From Streptomyces sp. NBC_01217 (GTDB lineage Bacteria > Actinomycetota > Actinomycetes > Streptomycetales > Streptomycetaceae), in NCBI RefSeq assembly GCF_035994185.1, contig NZ_CP108538.1:4565501-4629500 (forward strand): 64,000 nt of DNA, given 5' to 3'. Made by a program: the position numbers and the translations under genes. Position 1 is the first letter of the stretch. Each line of letters starts with the position of its first letter. The notes under the pieces were generated by a model. The model was not told where the DNA came from, did not search any database, and saw nothing but the letters and a program-made list of their open reading frames with translations. Positions 1 to 9,761 of this stretch are shown one piece after another.

Positions 1-417
1 GACCGGCTGGACCTTCGCCACGTGCTCGGCGTCGCCGCCGTACATCAGCGCGTAGCCGTTCTCCAGGCCCCAGACGCCGCCGGAGACGCCGCAGTCCACG
101 AAGCCGATGCCCTTGATGCCCAGCTCGACCGCGTGCTTCTCGTCGTCGGTCCAGCGGGAGTTGCCGCCGTCCACGACGATGTCACCGGGCGAGAGCAGTG
201 CGGCCAGTTCGTCGATGGTGGACTGGGTTGCGGCACCGGCCGGCACCATCACCCAGATGACCCGGGGGCCCTTCAGCTTGCCCACCAGCTCTTCGAGGCT
301 GTGGACATCGGAGACATCCGGGTTGCGGTCGTAACCGATGACGGTGTGGCCTGCGCGGCGGATGCGCTCGCGCATGTTGCCGCCCATCTTGCCGAGGCCG
401 ACGAGACCGAGCTCCAT
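1..417 (-). CDS. gnd: 6-phosphogluconate dehydrogenase, N-terminal part (runs off the window)
   Basis: This is the first 139 codons of a 6-phosphogluconate dehydrogenase, which oxidatively decarboxylates 6-phosphogluconate to ribulose 5-phosphate in the pentose phosphate pathway. The start MELGLVGLGKMGGNM is the Rossmann NADP-binding loop (GLGKMG), followed by VIWVMVPAG, DGGNS and FVDCGVSGG, which are typical of the family. The ATG is at 417 with AAGGA just upstream. It lies downstream of dnaN on the same strand, the usual place in Streptomyces. The catalytic C-terminal domain is outside the window, so the short decarboxylating (YqeC/GndA-like) subtype is inferred from context. Confidence 0.9.
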   Translation of the reverse strand, partial: MELGLVGLGKMGGNMRERIRRAGHTVIGYDRNPDVSDVHSLEELVGKLKGPRVIWVMVPAGAATQSTIDELAALLSPGDIVVDGGNSRWTDDEKHAVELGIKGIGFVDCGVSGGVWGLENGYALMYGGDAEHVAKVQPV

Positions 418-563
418 CAGAGATTCCTTAAGCGTTGTGCCGATTCGTACCCAAGGACGAGACTACGCCCGGCCGGGGACAGACCGGCGGGCACGCTCGG
501 CACTGAGCGCGCCCGCCGGAAACTGCCGTCACAGAACCGAAGGCCGGATCATCGGACCAGCGA

Positions 564-1694
564 TCAGCCGGAGAGGCGGACCGGCATGATCAGATACTTG
601 TATGCGTCATCCGCCTCGGCATCCACCGCGGGACGGCCGCTGAGCAGCGCGGGCTTGGTGGACGTCGTGAAGGAGAGCTGGGCGACCGGGGAGTCGATCG
701 CGCTCAGCCCGTCCAGCAGGAAGGTCGGGTTGAAGGCGATCGAGATGTCATCGCCCTCCAGCACCGCGTCGACCCGCTCCACAGCCTGTGCATCGTCGCT
801 GGAACCGGCCTCCAGGATCAGCACACCCTGCTCGAAGCTGAGCCGCACCGGGGTGTTCCGCTCGGCGACCAGAGCCACACGCTTGACGGCCTCGACGAAC
901 GGAGCGGTCTCGATGACCGCGACCGAGTTGAACTCGGTGGGGAACAGCGTCCGGTACTTCGGCAGATCGCCTTCGAGCAGTCGCGTGGTCGTACGGCGGC
1001 CCGCGCCCTCGAAACCGATCAGGCCCTCACCGGCACCCGAGCCGGACAGCGCCAGAGTCACCGTGTCACCGCTGGTCAGCGCCTTGGCGGTGTCCAGCAG
1101 CGTCTTGGCGGGGACCAGGGCGACAGCCGAGGCATCCGGGTTCTCCGGCTTCCAGAGGAACTCGCGGACCGCGAAGCGGTAGCGGTCGGTGGAGGCCAGG
1201 GTGACGGTCTCGCCCTCGATCTCGATCCGCACACCGGTCAGCACCGGCAGCGTGTCGTCACGGCCCGCGGCGATGGCGACCTGGGCGGCGGCCGAGGCGA
1301 AGACCTCGCCCGGGACCGTGCCCGTGGCAGTCGGCATCTCCGGCAGCGCCGGGTACTCCTCCACAGGAAGGGTGTGGAGTGTGAATCGCGAGGAGCCGCA
1401 GACCACGGTCGCCCGTACACCGTCTGTGGAAATCTCCACCGGGCGGTTGGGAAGAGCGCGGCAGATGTCGGCGAGCAGCCGGCCGGAGACCAGCACCGTG
1501 CCGTCCTCCTCGACCTCGGCGTCCACCGAGACCCGGGCCGAGACCTCGTAGTCGAAGCTGGAGAAGCTGAGGGCGCCGTCCTCAGCCTTCAGCAGAAGGC
1601 CCGCAAGAACGGGCGCCGGCGGACGGGCCGGGAGGCTACGGGCCACCCAGGCCACAGCCTCCGCGAGTACATCGCGCTCCACCCGGATCTTCAC
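564..1694 (-). CDS. dnaN: DNA polymerase III beta subunit (sliding clamp)
   Basis: This encodes the 376-residue replication clamp, which forms a ring around DNA and tethers polymerase III. The protein starts MKIRVERDVLAEAVAWVAR and ends YLIMPVRLSG, close to the canonical clamp C-terminus (MPMR/MPVR). Its length matches the family and three repeated clamp domains are expected. The start is GTG at 1694 with CAGGAGG upstream. It is transcribed in the same direction as dnaA, and oriC lies between the two genes, the standard Streptomyces arrangement. Confidence 0.97.
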   Translation of the reverse strand: MKIRVERDVLAEAVAWVARSLPARPPAPVLAGLLLKAEDGALSFSSFDYEVSARVSVDAEVEEDGTVLVSGRLLADICRALPNRPVEISTDGVRATVVCGSSRFTLHTLPVEEYPALPEMPTATGTVPGEVFASAAAQVAIAAGRDDTLPVLTGVRIEIEGETVTLASTDRYRFAVREFLWKPENPDASAVALVPAKTLLDTAKALTSGDTVTLALSGSGAGEGLIGFEGAGRRTTTRLLEGDLPKYRTLFPTEFNSVAVIETAPFVEAVKRVALVAERNTPVRLSFEQGVLILEAGSSDDAQAVERVDAVLEGDDISIAFNPTFLLDGLSAIDSPVAQLSFTTSTKPALLSGRPAVDAEADDAYKYLIMPVRLSG

Positions 1695-2700
1695 CGGAAC
1701 CGCCTCCTGCTGTTGCTCGCTCGCCCTGCTGGCCTTCGTCGTCTGATCGGGTCTCCCGCCGATGACAGGGGGAGGACGCCGGGGACCAGTCTGACGTACG
1801 GCACCGACACTCGGTGCTGCTCGGGGTCAAGTCGCGACAAGAGGTTCGGGGAGCTCCGGCGCCGAGTTGTGCACAGGCCCCACTTCGAATCGGATTCCGG
1901 GCTAACTCTAGGTGGCAGTAGTAGTAGGGCCTGTGGAAACCGTGGATAACGTCGTTTTCGCAGGTCAGGCCCCGTTTTTTGTCCACCGACCCTGTGGGTG
2001 GCACCGGTGGACAACCCGGTGCTTCTGTGGACACACGAAAGTTCTGCACACCCGATGCACAGGACAGGGGGACTTCTCCCCAGGGCTGTCCCCAGCTTTA
2101 CCCACGTTCCCCACAGCCCAACCGACCCTCTTGGTGTGACGCCTTTCACTCGGCGCGGTGAAAGGCGGTGTTGCGTTGCCGAACAGTGGACAGAGGTGTG
2201 GAGAAGCTGGCCAAGGCTGGGGACAACATGGCTCGGTCTGTGGGCTGCCGGTGGACAACATCATCCGTCCCTTGTGGGCGAAAAATCTGTCCACAGCCTG
2301 TGGATCATCGTTGACCACAAATCCCCAGGTCCTTGACCTGGCCTGATGGAGTATCGGCAACCGCCCCTGTGGAAGCAGTATGGACAACTTTTGGATCCCC
2401 AGGCTGTGGAGGGGAAATTCTCCCCAGATCTGTGGAGAACGGAGCGTGGGCGCCGCGTATTCGAACACCGCGACTGAGCCGAAGCTTCGGGGGCCGGGGT
2501 CGGAAGAGGGTTCGCGGCGGACTTCGAAGCTGCTTCGGCGGCTCCGGAGGGGCTTTGGAGGGGCTTTGGAGGGGCTCGGGGTGGGCTCCGGGCCAGGCCC
2601 TGAGGCACGCTTCGGGCAACGGAGAAGGGCGCCTGGGAAACCCCCGCGGGGGTTTCCCAGGCGCCCTTTCGGCGCGTAAGACGCGTGTGCCGGCGGCCCG
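1695..2700. other. oriC: Chromosomal replication origin oriC with many DnaA boxes
   Basis: This 1-kb gene-free region lies between dnaN and dnaA and is filled with DnaA-box 9-mers in both orientations. The Streptomyces consensus is (T/C)(T/C)(G/A/C)TCCACA. Examples on the plus strand are TTGTGCACA 1867-1875, TTGTCCACC 1979-1987, TTCCCCACA 2107-2115, CTGTCCACA 2287-2295 and TTGACCACA 2311-2319. Examples on the minus strand are 1932-1940, 2006-2014, 2026-2034, 2197-2205, 2250-2258, 2299-2307, 2379-2387 and 2431-2439. Boxes are concentrated at 1860-2440. The dnaA-proximal part (2440-2620) has none that I see and ends in the dnaA terminator. Confidence 0.95.
2625..2668 (-). terminator. Rho-independent terminator of dnaA, 44-bp perfect palindrome
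   Basis: The segment is a perfect palindrome: a 21-base arm (2625-2645), a GC centre, and the complementary arm (2648-2668). It lies 33 bp past the dnaA stop codon, between dnaA and the DnaA-box cluster. Because it is symmetrical it could stop transcription in both directions and so shield oriC from dnaA read-through. That role is inferred from position. Confidence 0.8.
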
Positions 2701-4506
2701 TCAGCCGTTCTTGATGCGGTTGGTGAGCTCGGTGACCTGGTTGTAGATGGAGCGTCGCTCCGCCATCAGCGCACGGATCTTCCGGTCCGCGTGCATCACC
2801 GTTGTATGGTCGCGGCCGCCGAACTGCGCACCGATCTTGGGCAGTGACAGATCGGTCAGCTCCCGGCAGAGATACATGGCGATCTGGCGGGCCGTCACCA
2901 GCACACGGCTGCGCGACGTTCCGCAGAGATCGTCCACCGTCAGACCGAAGTAGTCCGCGGTCGCCGCCATGATGGCCGTCGCCGTGATCTCCGGCGCCGA
3001 GTCCTCGCCACCCGGGATCAGGTCCTTCAGGACGTGCTCGGTCAGCCCGAGGTCCACCGGCTGGCGGTTGAGACTTGCGAAGGCCGTGACCCGGATCAGC
3101 GCCCCCTCCAGCTCCCTGATGTTCCGGGAGATGCGGGAGGCGATGAACTCCAGTACCTCCGGCGGGGCGTTGAGCTGCTCCTGCACCGCCTTCTTACGGA
3201 GGATCGCGATCCGCGTCTCCAGCTCCGGCGGCTGCACATCGGTGGTCAGACCCCACTCGAAACGGTTCCGCAACCGGTCCTCCAGGGTCACCAGCTGCTT
3301 GGGCGGCCGGTCCGAGGACAGCACGATCTGCTTGTTGGCGTTGTGGAGCGTATTGAAGGTGTGGAAGAACTCCTCCTGCGTCGACTCCTTGCTCGCCAGG
3401 AACTGGATGTCGTCGACCAGCAGGATGTCCACATCGCGGTAGCGCTTGCGGAAGGTGTCGCCCTTGCCGTCGCGGATCGAGTTGATGAACTCGTTGGTGA
3501 ACTCCTCGGAGCTCACGTACCGCACCCGGGTTCCCGGGTAGAGGCTGCGGGCGTAGTGCCCGATGGCATGCAGCAGGTGGGTCTTGCCGAGCCCGGACTC
3601 CCCATAGATGAAGAGCGGGTTGTACGCCTTGGCGGGTGCTTCGGCCACGGCGACCGCTGCGGCGTGCGCGAACCGGTTGGACGCACCGATGACGAAGGTG
3701 TCGAAGAGGTACTTCGGATTCAGCCGGGCCGCCGGTTCGCCGGGGCCGGGCGTGGGGGCGGGCTGTGCGCCCATCGGCCCGGTGGCACCGCCGGGCCGCC
3801 CGGTGCCGGCGCCGCCCTGGTGGTGCTGGGGGTCCTGCATGCCGTGGCGTTCGGGGCGCTGCTGCTCGTAACCCTGGCGCTCGGGCGGCTGCGCACGGTA
3901 GTCGTGCTGCGACTGCTGGGGGCGGCCGCCGGCGTACGGCTCGCGCCACTGCTCCCCTGACGTGTCGCGGTCCTGGAATCCGCCGAGCCGGGGCTGCTGC
4001 CAGGAGAGATCCTCCTGGGTGCGCGGCCACGCACCGGGTTCGGGGCGCTGCTGCTGGTAGTCGGGGTAGGCGGGCCGAGCGGTCGGCATGCCGTCGTCGG
4101 AGGGCCGGTGTCCGTATCCGTCGTAGGCGTCGTTGTGCTGACGCTCGTCGTGCTGCGGACCTTGGTAGCGGTGCTGCTGCTGGGGCTGCTGGGACTGGTG
4201 CATCGGCGGTCCGGGCGGGCTCGGAGGTTCGCCCGCGGAGTCGTCGACGGTGATCGCGATGCGGATCGGGCGGCCGCATTCGCGGCTCAGCGTCTCGCTG
4301 ATGAGCGGCGCGAGCCGGCCTTCGAGGACTCGCTTGCCCCATTCGTTGGGGACGGCGAGCAGTGCCGTGTCGGCGACCAGTGCGAGCGGCTGGCAGCGCT
4401 CGATCCACTGCTTGTCCTTCGGCTCGATGCCCTGCTGGCCCTCCCCGAGGAGTTGCTCCAGCACTCGTGGCCACACTGCGGCAAGATCGGCAGGTACATC
4501 AGCCAC
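2701..4506 (-). CDS. dnaA: Chromosomal replication initiator protein DnaA
   Basis: DnaA is the AAA+ initiator that binds DnaA boxes and opens oriC. From a GTG start at 4506 it has 601 residues. Domain I is at 1-90 (starting [19 protein letters not shown]). A long Gln/Pro/Gly-rich domain II linker spans about 90-260, as is typical of Streptomyces. The AAA+ core follows with Walker [10 protein letters not shown] (302-310) and Walker B ILLVDD (361-366). Domain IV carries the signature GGRDHTTVM (563-571). The frame stays open further upstream, but those residues are Phe/Pro/Ser-rich and unlike DnaA, so GTG 4506 is preferred. A DnaA box upstream (4647) suggests autoregulation. Confidence 0.97.
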   Translation of the reverse strand: MADVPADLAAVWPRVLEQLLGEGQQGIEPKDKQWIERCQPLALVADTALLAVPNEWGKRVLEGRLAPLISETLSRECGRPIRIAITVDDSAGEPPSPPGPPMHQSQQPQQQHRYQGPQHDERQHNDAYDGYGHRPSDDGMPTARPAYPDYQQQRPEPGAWPRTQEDLSWQQPRLGGFQDRDTSGEQWREPYAGGRPQQSQHDYRAQPPERQGYEQQRPERHGMQDPQHHQGGAGTGRPGGATGPMGAQPAPTPGPGEPAARLNPKYLFDTFVIGASNRFAHAAAVAVAEAPAKAYNPLFIYGESGLGKTHLLHAIGHYARSLYPGTRVRYVSSEEFTNEFINSIRDGKGDTFRKRYRDVDILLVDDIQFLASKESTQEEFFHTFNTLHNANKQIVLSSDRPPKQLVTLEDRLRNRFEWGLTTDVQPPELETRIAILRKKAVQEQLNAPPEVLEFIASRISRNIRELEGALIRVTAFASLNRQPVDLGLTEHVLKDLIPGGEDSAPEITATAIMAATADYFGLTVDDLCGTSRSRVLVTARQIAMYLCRELTDLSLPKIGAQFGGRDHTTVMHADRKIRALMAERRSIYNQVTELTNRIKNG

Positions 4507-4887
4507 AAGGCACGCTCTCTCGCTGGTCCCACGAATGTGTGGTTCTCGGGACGGGATGGGTCGGGATGGGTGAGGACCGGCAGGCAGGAAGAAAAAGAAC
4601 CGGAGTTCAGCCACGGTAGTCAGGGCGACCCGCGTGGTTCAAGTTGTTGTCCACAGGCTGTGTACAGCATGGGGTGCCGTGGAGCCGGTTTGACCGGATG
4701 GCGTAGCCGCGCGTACCGTGACCAGGTCGAGTTGTCGATGGCTGCTGCCGCCTGCCTCCGATGGGCAAAGATCACGATCTGTGATTGTGAAGCGGTGCAC
4801 TAGGGCGTTTACGCGAGTCTCTCGTGGGCGCACGGTGACAGCCAGGCGATGTCCCGCCAACACACGAGTCATTTCTGGAGCCCCCGA
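4507..4887. promoter_or_regulatory. Divergent dnaA / rpmH promoter region with DnaA boxes
   Basis: This gene-free stretch must contain the promoters of dnaA (leftward) and of the rpmH operon (rightward). A perfect DnaA box TTGTCCACA lies at 4647-4655. A nearby inverted near-match (4659-4667, reading CTGTACACA on the minus strand) makes a back-to-back pair. DnaA binding at its own promoter is established in Streptomyces. I could not assign -10/-35 elements with confidence. Confidence 0.75.
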
Positions 4888-5025
4888 GTGAGCAAGCGCA
4901 CCTTCCAGCCGAACAACCGTCGTCGCGCGAAGACCCACGGCTTCCGGCTGCGTATGCGCACCCGTGCCGGCCGCGCGATTCTCGCGTCCCGCCGTGGCAA
5001 GGGTCGCGCCAACCTGTCCGCCTGA
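4888..5025 (+). CDS. rpmH: 50S ribosomal protein L34
   Basis: This small gene encodes 45 residues from a GTG start, beginning [19 protein letters not shown] and ending in a basic tail GKGRANLSA. That is the complete, highly conserved L34 sequence of the large ribosomal subunit. A TGGAG ribosome-binding site lies at 4876-4880. It leads the rpmH-rnpA-yidD-yidC-khpB string, which is divergent from dnaA, as in most bacteria. Confidence 0.97.
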   Translation: MSKRTFQPNNRRRAKTHGFRLRMRTRAGRAILASRRGKGRANLSA

Positions 5026-5043
5026 TCGCTTACAGGTCATGAC

Positions 5044-5415
5044 GTGCTGCCTACCGAGAATCGGCTGAGGCGGCGCGAGGACTTCGCGACCGCAGTACGT
5101 CGAGGACGCCGGGCCGGCCGCCCGCTACTCGTCGTTCATCTACGCAGCGGTGCCACGGACCCGCACGTGACTGGGGAGATTGCTCCCCCGCCGCGTGCGG
5201 GTTTCGTTGTCAGCAAAGCCGTGGGTGGCGCGGTTGTACGCACAGCGGTGAAGCGCAGGCTTCGCCATCTGGTCCGCGAACGGCTGGCCCTGCTGCCCCC
5301 CGGTAGCCTGGTTGTCGTACGAGCGTTGCCCGGTGCGGGCGACGCCGACCATGAACAGCTGGCCCGAGACCTGGATGCTGCTCTGCAGCGGCTGCTGGGA
5401 GGGGGCGCGCGATGA
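5044..5415 (+). CDS. rnpA: Ribonuclease P protein component
   Basis: This is the 123-residue protein cofactor of RNase P, which matures tRNA 5' ends together with the catalytic RNA. It starts at GTG 5044 with [20 protein letters not shown], the typical N-terminus, and carries the basic helix [18 protein letters not shown] that corresponds to the RNR motif contacting the RNA. It begins 18 bp after rpmH, and its stop overlaps the yidD ATG in an ATGA, indicating translational coupling. Confidence 0.95.
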   Translation: MLPTENRLRRREDFATAVRRGRRAGRPLLVVHLRSGATDPHVTGEIAPPPRAGFVVSKAVGGAVVRTAVKRRLRHLVRERLALLPPGSLVVVRALPGAGDADHEQLARDLDAALQRLLGGGAR

Positions 5416-5771
5416 AGTACCCGTTGCTGGCTCTCATCAAGTTGTATCAGTGGACGATCAGCCCGCTTCTCGGGCCTGTCTGCCGTTACTACCCGTCGTG
5501 TTCCCACTATGGATATACGGCGATCGACCGGCACGGAGCGATCAAGGGAACTGCGCTGACGGCTTGGCGCATCCTTCGGTGCAATCCGTGGTCACCCGGT
5601 GGCGTGGACCATGTTCCACCACGTAAACGTCCGCGTTGGCACGAACTGCTGCGTGATGCCATACGCGGTGGCAAGGGCGGGGACTCCGCCGCTGATGTGC
5701 CTCCCGGGGGGTCGGTTCTCGACCCCGCGAGCCCGGCCGCAGAGACTTCGCCCAATGCTCAAGGAGCCTGA
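5412..5771 (+). CDS. yidD: Membrane protein insertion efficiency factor YidD
   Basis: This encodes 119 residues of the YidD family, a small membrane-associated protein that assists YidC-dependent insertion. The conserved core is visible: [24 protein letters not shown], then [14 protein letters not shown] and WRILRCNPW, with the three conserved cysteines (CRYYPSC and RCNPW). The roughly 40-residue C-terminal extension after HVPPRKRP is variable and probably disordered. The ATG overlaps the rnpA stop and the next gene, yidC, begins 3 bp later. Confidence 0.93.
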   Translation: MKYPLLALIKLYQWTISPLLGPVCRYYPSCSHYGYTAIDRHGAIKGTALTAWRILRCNPWSPGGVDHVPPRKRPRWHELLRDAIRGGKGGDSAADVPPGGSVLDPASPAAETSPNAQGA

Positions 5772-5774
5772 TTA

Positions 5775-7043
5775 GTGGACACGATTGCCAGTCTGTTCAG
5801 CTTTATCACCTGGCCTGTTTCATGGGTCATCGTCCAGTTCCACAAGTTGTACGGAGCGATCTTCGGCGATGACACGGGCTGGGCCTGGGGCCTGTCCATC
5901 GTGTCCCTGGTGGTGCTGATCCGGATCTGCCTGATCCCGCTTTTCGTGAAGCAGATCAAGTCGACCCGGAACATGCAGGTGCTCCAGCCGAAGATGAAGG
6001 CGATCCAGGAGCGCTACAAGAGCGACAAGCAGCGCCAGTCCGAAGAGATGATGAAGCTGTACAAGGAGACGGGTACCAACCCGCTCTCCTCGTGTCTTCC
6101 CATCCTGGCGCAGTCTCCGTTCTTCTTCGCCCTGTATCACGTGCTCTCGGCCATCGCCTCGGGCAAGACGATCGGTGTCATCAACCAGCCGCTGCTGGAC
6201 AGCGCGCGGCAGGCACACATCTTCGGTGCTCCGCTGGCCGCGAAGTTCACCGACAGCGCCTCGGAGGTCGCCGCTCTCGGTGCCTCTCTGACCGATGTCC
6301 GGGTCGTCACCGCGATCATGATCGTGATGATGTCGGCGTCGCAGTTCTTCACCCAGCGCCAGCTGATGACGAAGAACGTCGACCTGACGGTCAAGACGCC
6401 GTACATGCAGCAGCAGAAGATGCTGATGTACATCTTCCCGGTGATCTTCGCCGTCATGGGTATCAACTTCCCCGTCGGTGTCCTCGTCTACTGGCTGACC
6501 ACCAACGTCTGGACCATGGGTCAGCAGATGTACGTGATCAACCAGAACCCGACCCCGGGCAGCAAGGCGCAGGACCAGTACCTGGGACGTCTGCTGAAGA
6601 GCGTCACCGCTCACGGCGAGGTTCGCGGCAGGACGAGGCGCAATACGGTCAAGCGGATCGTGTCCAAGGGCGCGGATCGCAATGACATCGAGCGGAAGTT
6701 CATCACGGGACTGGCCAAGCTGGGCCTCACGGCCCAGGAGGACGGCACGGTGAGCAAGAGCGATACGGCTGCCCTTGCCGAGTCCGAGGGCGGAGCCGCG
6801 CAGCGGCGTCAGCAGCCCAAGCGCCAGACCAAGGCCCAGCGTCAGACCGGTACGGCCCAGCAGGCGGGGGCGAAGGACGCCGATTCCACCGAGTCGGATG
6901 CCAAGACCTCCCTGCAGAAGCCGACCGCAGCGCAGGACGACAAGCCCAAGCCGGCGGGCAAGCCCGCGTCCGGCTCCTCACGCCAAGCCAAGTCCGGACA
7001 GCGCAAGGGCCCGCAGCGGCCCAAGCACCCGTCCAAGAAGTAA
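5775..7043 (+). CDS. yidC: Membrane protein insertase YidC/Oxa1
   Basis: This 422-residue polytopic insertase helps integrate proteins into the cytoplasmic membrane with or without Sec. The N-terminal segment ([20 protein letters not shown]) is the first membrane helix. Conserved YidC1/Oxa1 features follow: [37 protein letters not shown], and the hydrophobic pair [18 protein letters not shown] and [13 protein letters not shown]. Residues from about 300 are a long charged Lys/Gln/Ala tail on the cytoplasmic side, which probably contacts the ribosome. The start is GTG 5775 behind AAGGAG, 3 bp after yidD. Confidence 0.95.
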   Translation: MDTIASLFSFITWPVSWVIVQFHKLYGAIFGDDTGWAWGLSIVSLVVLIRICLIPLFVKQIKSTRNMQVLQPKMKAIQERYKSDKQRQSEEMMKLYKETGTNPLSSCLPILAQSPFFFALYHVLSAIASGKTIGVINQPLLDSARQAHIFGAPLAAKFTDSASEVAALGASLTDVRVVTAIMIVMMSASQFFTQRQLMTKNVDLTVKTPYMQQQKMLMYIFPVIFAVMGINFPVGVLVYWLTTNVWTMGQQMYVINQNPTPGSKAQDQYLGRLLKSVTAHGEVRGRTRRNTVKRIVSKGADRNDIERKFITGLAKLGLTAQEDGTVSKSDTAALAESEGGAAQRRQQPKRQTKAQRQTGTAQQAGAKDADSTESDAKTSLQKPTAAQDDKPKPAGKPASGSSRQAKSGQRKGPQRPKHPSKK

Positions 7044-7057
7044 GAAGGAGTCCATCC

Positions 7058-7567
7058 GTGACGGAAGGCACCACCTCCACGGCCGCTGAGGGCAGCGACA
7101 CCTTGACCCGCCTTGAGCAGGAGGGCGAGATCGCAGCGGATTACCTTGAGGGCCTGCTCGACATCGCCGACCTCGACGGCGACATCGACATGGATGTCGA
7201 GGCGGACCGGGCCGCGGTCTCGATCATCAGCGAGTCGGCACGTGATCTGCAGAAGCTCGTGGGCCGCGACGGTGAGGTGCTGGAGGCGCTCCAGGAGCTG
7301 ACGCGGCTTGCTGTCCACCGGGAGACCGGTGACCGCAGTCGGCTGATGCTGGACATCGCGGGCTTCCGGGCCAAGAAGCGGGCGGAGCTCGCCGAGCTGG
7401 GCGCCAAGGCCGCGGATGAGGTCAAGAACACCGGTGAGCCGGTGAAGCTGGACCCGATGACGCCGTTCGAGCGCAAGGTCGTGCACGATGCGGTAGCGGC
7501 CGCTGGTCTGCGCAGTGAGTCCGAGGGCGAGGAGCCGCAGCGCTTCGTCGTCGTTCTTCCGGCCTGA
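7058..7567 (+). CDS. khpB: RNA-binding protein KhpB (Jag/SpoIIIJ-associated)
   Basis: This encodes 169 residues of the Jag/KhpB family, RNA-binding proteins that follow yidC in Gram-positive bacteria. The KH domain (about 50-110) contains GRDGEVLEALQELTRLAV, the expected GxxG region. The R3H domain at the C-terminus carries MTPFERKVVHDAV, with R and H spaced as in R3H. The start is GTG 7058 behind AAGGAG. A strong hairpin directly downstream ends the rpmH-khpB unit. Confidence 0.93.
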   Translation: MTEGTTSTAAEGSDTLTRLEQEGEIAADYLEGLLDIADLDGDIDMDVEADRAAVSIISESARDLQKLVGRDGEVLEALQELTRLAVHRETGDRSRLMLDIAGFRAKKRAELAELGAKAADEVKNTGEPVKLDPMTPFERKVVHDAVAAAGLRSESEGEEPQRFVVVLPA

Positions 7568-7583
7568 TCGGACCCTTGTTCTG

Positions 7584-7613
7584 TCGGCCCCGTCTGTTCG
7601 CAGGCGGGGCCGA
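7584..7613 (+). terminator. Terminator after khpB with TTCG tetraloop
   Basis: A 13-bp stem (7584-7596 pairing with 7601-7613, one G-T wobble) closes a TTCG tetraloop and is followed by a short T-rich run (ATCTTTGT). It lies 17 bp after the khpB stop and separates this operon from rsmG. Confidence 0.85.
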
Positions 7614-7676
7614 TCTTTGTCAGCCTGATAGTCAGCCACCCACAGTGCGGTAGTGCGGTATGGAAGGACGGTTCCC

Positions 7677-8393
7677 GTGACGGCGGAGGTAGAGCTACCC
7701 CAGGCGCCCGATGAGGCGCGGGCGGTTTTCGGTGAGTTCTTCCCGGAGGCTGTCCGGTACGCGGAGTTGCTGGCGGATGCCGGGGTGAAGCGGGGGCTGA
7801 TCGGTCCGCGTGAGGTGCCGCGGCTGTGGGAGCGGCATCTGTTGAACTGTGCGGTGCTCTCCGAGGTCGTGCCCGAGGGCGTCACGGTCTGCGATGTGGG
7901 CTCCGGTGCCGGCCTTCCGGGTATTCCGTTGGCGCTGGTGCGTCCGGATCTGAAGATCACCTTGCTGGAGCCTCTGCTCAGGCGGACGAATTTCCTCCAG
8001 GAGGTTGTCGAGCTGCTCGGCCTGGACCATGTGACGGTCGTGCGTGGCCGGGCCGAGGAGGTGCTGGGGACGCTTCAGCCGGTTCACGTCGTGACGGCTC
8101 GGGCCGTGGCGCCGCTCGACCGGCTCGCCGGCTGGGGTGTTCCGCTGCTGCGTCCTTACGGAGAGATGCTGGCGCTCAAGGGGGATACGGCCGAGGAGGA
8201 GATCGTCGGCGCGCGTGCCGCCTTGAGCAAGCTCGGTGTGGTGGAGACCGAGGTGCTGCACGTTGGAGAGGGCGTGGTTGATCCGATGTCCACGGTGGTG
8301 CGTGTGGTGGTCGGGGAGAGTCCGGGCGGTGTGAGGTTCGCCGCAAAGAGAGCGAAGGCTGCTAGGACAAGCCGTACAAGGCGTCGTCGCTGA
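7677..8393 (+). CDS. rsmG: 16S rRNA (guanine527-N7)-methyltransferase RsmG
   Basis: RsmG (GidB) methylates N7 of G527 in 16S rRNA using S-adenosylmethionine; its loss in Streptomyces gives low-level streptomycin resistance. The 238-residue protein shows [11 protein letters not shown], the SAM-binding loop [33 protein letters not shown] and [15 protein letters not shown] 7677 is chosen because GGAAGGA lies 8 bp before it; an earlier in-frame GTG at 7653 has no ribosome-binding site. parA-parB follow, a classic order near the origin. Confidence 0.95.
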   Translation: MTAEVELPQAPDEARAVFGEFFPEAVRYAELLADAGVKRGLIGPREVPRLWERHLLNCAVLSEVVPEGVTVCDVGSGAGLPGIPLALVRPDLKITLLEPLLRRTNFLQEVVELLGLDHVTVVRGRAEEVLGTLQPVHVVTARAVAPLDRLAGWGVPLLRPYGEMLALKGDTAEEEIVGARAALSKLGVVETEVLHVGEGVVDPMSTVVRVVVGESPGGVRFAAKRAKAARTSRTRRRR

Positions 8394-8524
8394 CGCCTCA
8401 GCTCACGCTGTGGAATCAACCATTACGTATGGTTTTTCTGTCTGTTCGTGATGCTCCCGGCAAGGGGTCATACGTGCCCCGCGCGGAGTGTCGTGCCCCT
8501 GTAGCTAGGCTGCAGGGGCATCGT

Positions 8525-8538
8525 GTTTCACGTGAAAC
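8525..8538. promoter_or_regulatory. parS: parS centromere site
   Basis: This is a perfect 14-bp palindrome GTTTCACGTGAAAC, the ParB-binding consensus of Streptomyces. It lies in the rsmG-parA interval upstream of the preferred parA start. Confidence 0.95.
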
Positions 8539-8621
8539 ATCGCTCTCTGCTGCAAGGGATCATCAGCCGTGGTCGCGCGGCTGCCGCACCGCGGCACCGC
8601 AGACCCGTTAGGGCTACGGAG

Positions 8622-8648
8622 TTGTCCACAGAAGTGGATTCATCCACA
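8622..8648 (+). promoter_or_regulatory. Pair of DnaA boxes upstream of parA
   Basis: TTGTCCACA at 8622-8630 is a perfect Streptomyces DnaA box. TCATCCACA at 8640-8648 also fits the degenerate consensus. They lie in tandem, 18 bp apart, about 40-60 bp before the preferred parA start. Whether DnaA acts on parAB here is inferred only. Confidence 0.6.
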
Positions 8649-8684
8649 GAAGAGCGGGCCTCGCTGGTTCACGACCCCGAAAGC

Positions 8685-9761
8685 ATGGCAGGCTCTGTTC
8701 ATTGCGAGCCTGAAGTCGAGGAGAGTGAATCCTTGCGGTCCGACGCCAACATCGCGGGACCGATGACCGATCCGGTCCCCGGTCCCCGAACCGAATCGGC
8801 GGGGGAGGGTGTTTCACGTGAAACACCGCCGCCGATGGACGACACACCCATCGGTCGCGCGGCCCAGCTGGCGGTCGAGGCCCTAGGCCGCGCCGGCGAG
8901 GGCCTGCCCCGTCCTGACCGGACGCGCGTCATGGTGGTGGCCAATCAGAAGGGCGGGGTGGGCAAGACGACCACGACGGTCAATCTTGCTGCCTCGCTGG
9001 CGCTCCATGGCGCACGTGTTCTGGTGGTCGACCTTGACCCGCAGGGGAACGCCTCTACGGCTCTGGGGATCGATCACCATGCCGAAGTCCCCTCCATCTA
9101 CGACGTTCTGGTGGAGAGCAGGCCGCTCTCCGAGGTGGTGCAGCCTGTTCCGGACGTCGAAGGTCTGTTCTGTGCCCCCGCCACGATCGATCTCGCCGGT
9201 GCGGAGATCGAGCTGGTGTCACTGGTGGCGCGGGAGAGTCGATTGCAGCGCGCGATCCAGGCGTATGAGCAGCCATTGGACTACATCCTCATCGACTGCC
9301 CGCCGTCGCTCGGTCTGCTGACGGTCAATGCCCTGGTGGCTGGCGCCGAGGTGCTGATCCCCATCCAGTGCGAGTACTACGCGCTGGAGGGGCTGGGGCA
9401 GCTGCTGCGCAATGTGGACCTGGTGCGGGGGCATCTCAACCCCAATCTTCATGTGTCGACGATTCTGCTGACCATGTACGACGGCAGGACCAGGCTCGCC
9501 TCGCAGGTCGCGGAGGAGGTGCGCAGCCACTTCGGCAAGGAGGTGCTGCGGACGAGCATCCCGCGGTCGGTGCGCATCTCGGAGGCACCGAGCTACGGGC
9601 AGACCGTGCTGACCTACGACCCGGGTTCGAGCGGGTCGCTGTCGTACCTTGAGGCGGCGCGTGAGATCGCCCTGCGGGGCGTCGGGGTGCAGTACGAGGC
9701 CAAGCATGCCCATGCGGACAGTGGGAACAGCCAGCAGAGTATTTCGGAGGGGATCCAGTGA
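8685..9761 (+). CDS. parA: Chromosome partitioning ATPase ParA
   Basis: ParA is a deviant Walker-type ATPase that, with ParB and parS, segregates origins and, in Streptomyces, is recruited to hyphal tips and sporulation septa. From ATG 8685 it has 358 residues. The deviant Walker A KGGVGKT is at 89-95, followed by VVDLDPQGN (Walker A') and [11 protein letters not shown] (Walker B). The frame is open back to a GTG at 8523, but that stretch contains a parS site and two DnaA boxes, so it is more likely leader; an ATG at 8763 is another option. A parS inside the gene encodes VSRET (about residues 43-47). The stop overlaps parB in GTGA. Confidence 0.9.
   Translation: MAGSVHCEPEVEESESLRSDANIAGPMTDPVPGPRTESAGEGVSRETPPPMDDTPIGRAAQLAVEALGRAGEGLPRPDRTRVMVVANQKGGVGKTTTTVNLAASLALHGARVLVVDLDPQGNASTALGIDHHAEVPSIYDVLVESRPLSEVVQPVPDVEGLFCAPATIDLAGAEIELVSLVARESRLQRAIQAYEQPLDYILIDCPPSLGLLTVNALVAGAEVLIPIQCEYYALEGLGQLLRNVDLVRGHLNPNLHVSTILLTMYDGRTRLASQVAEEVRSHFGKEVLRTSIPRSVRISEAPSYGQTVLTYDPGSSGSLSYLEAAREIALRGVGVQYEAKHAHADSGNSQQSISEGIQ
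8811..8824. promoter_or_regulatory. parS: parS site inside parA coding sequence
   Basis: This is a perfect GTTTCACGTGAAAC. Read in frame it encodes Val-Ser-Arg-Glu-Thr in the flexible N-terminal region of ParA, before the ATPase fold. Confidence 0.95.
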
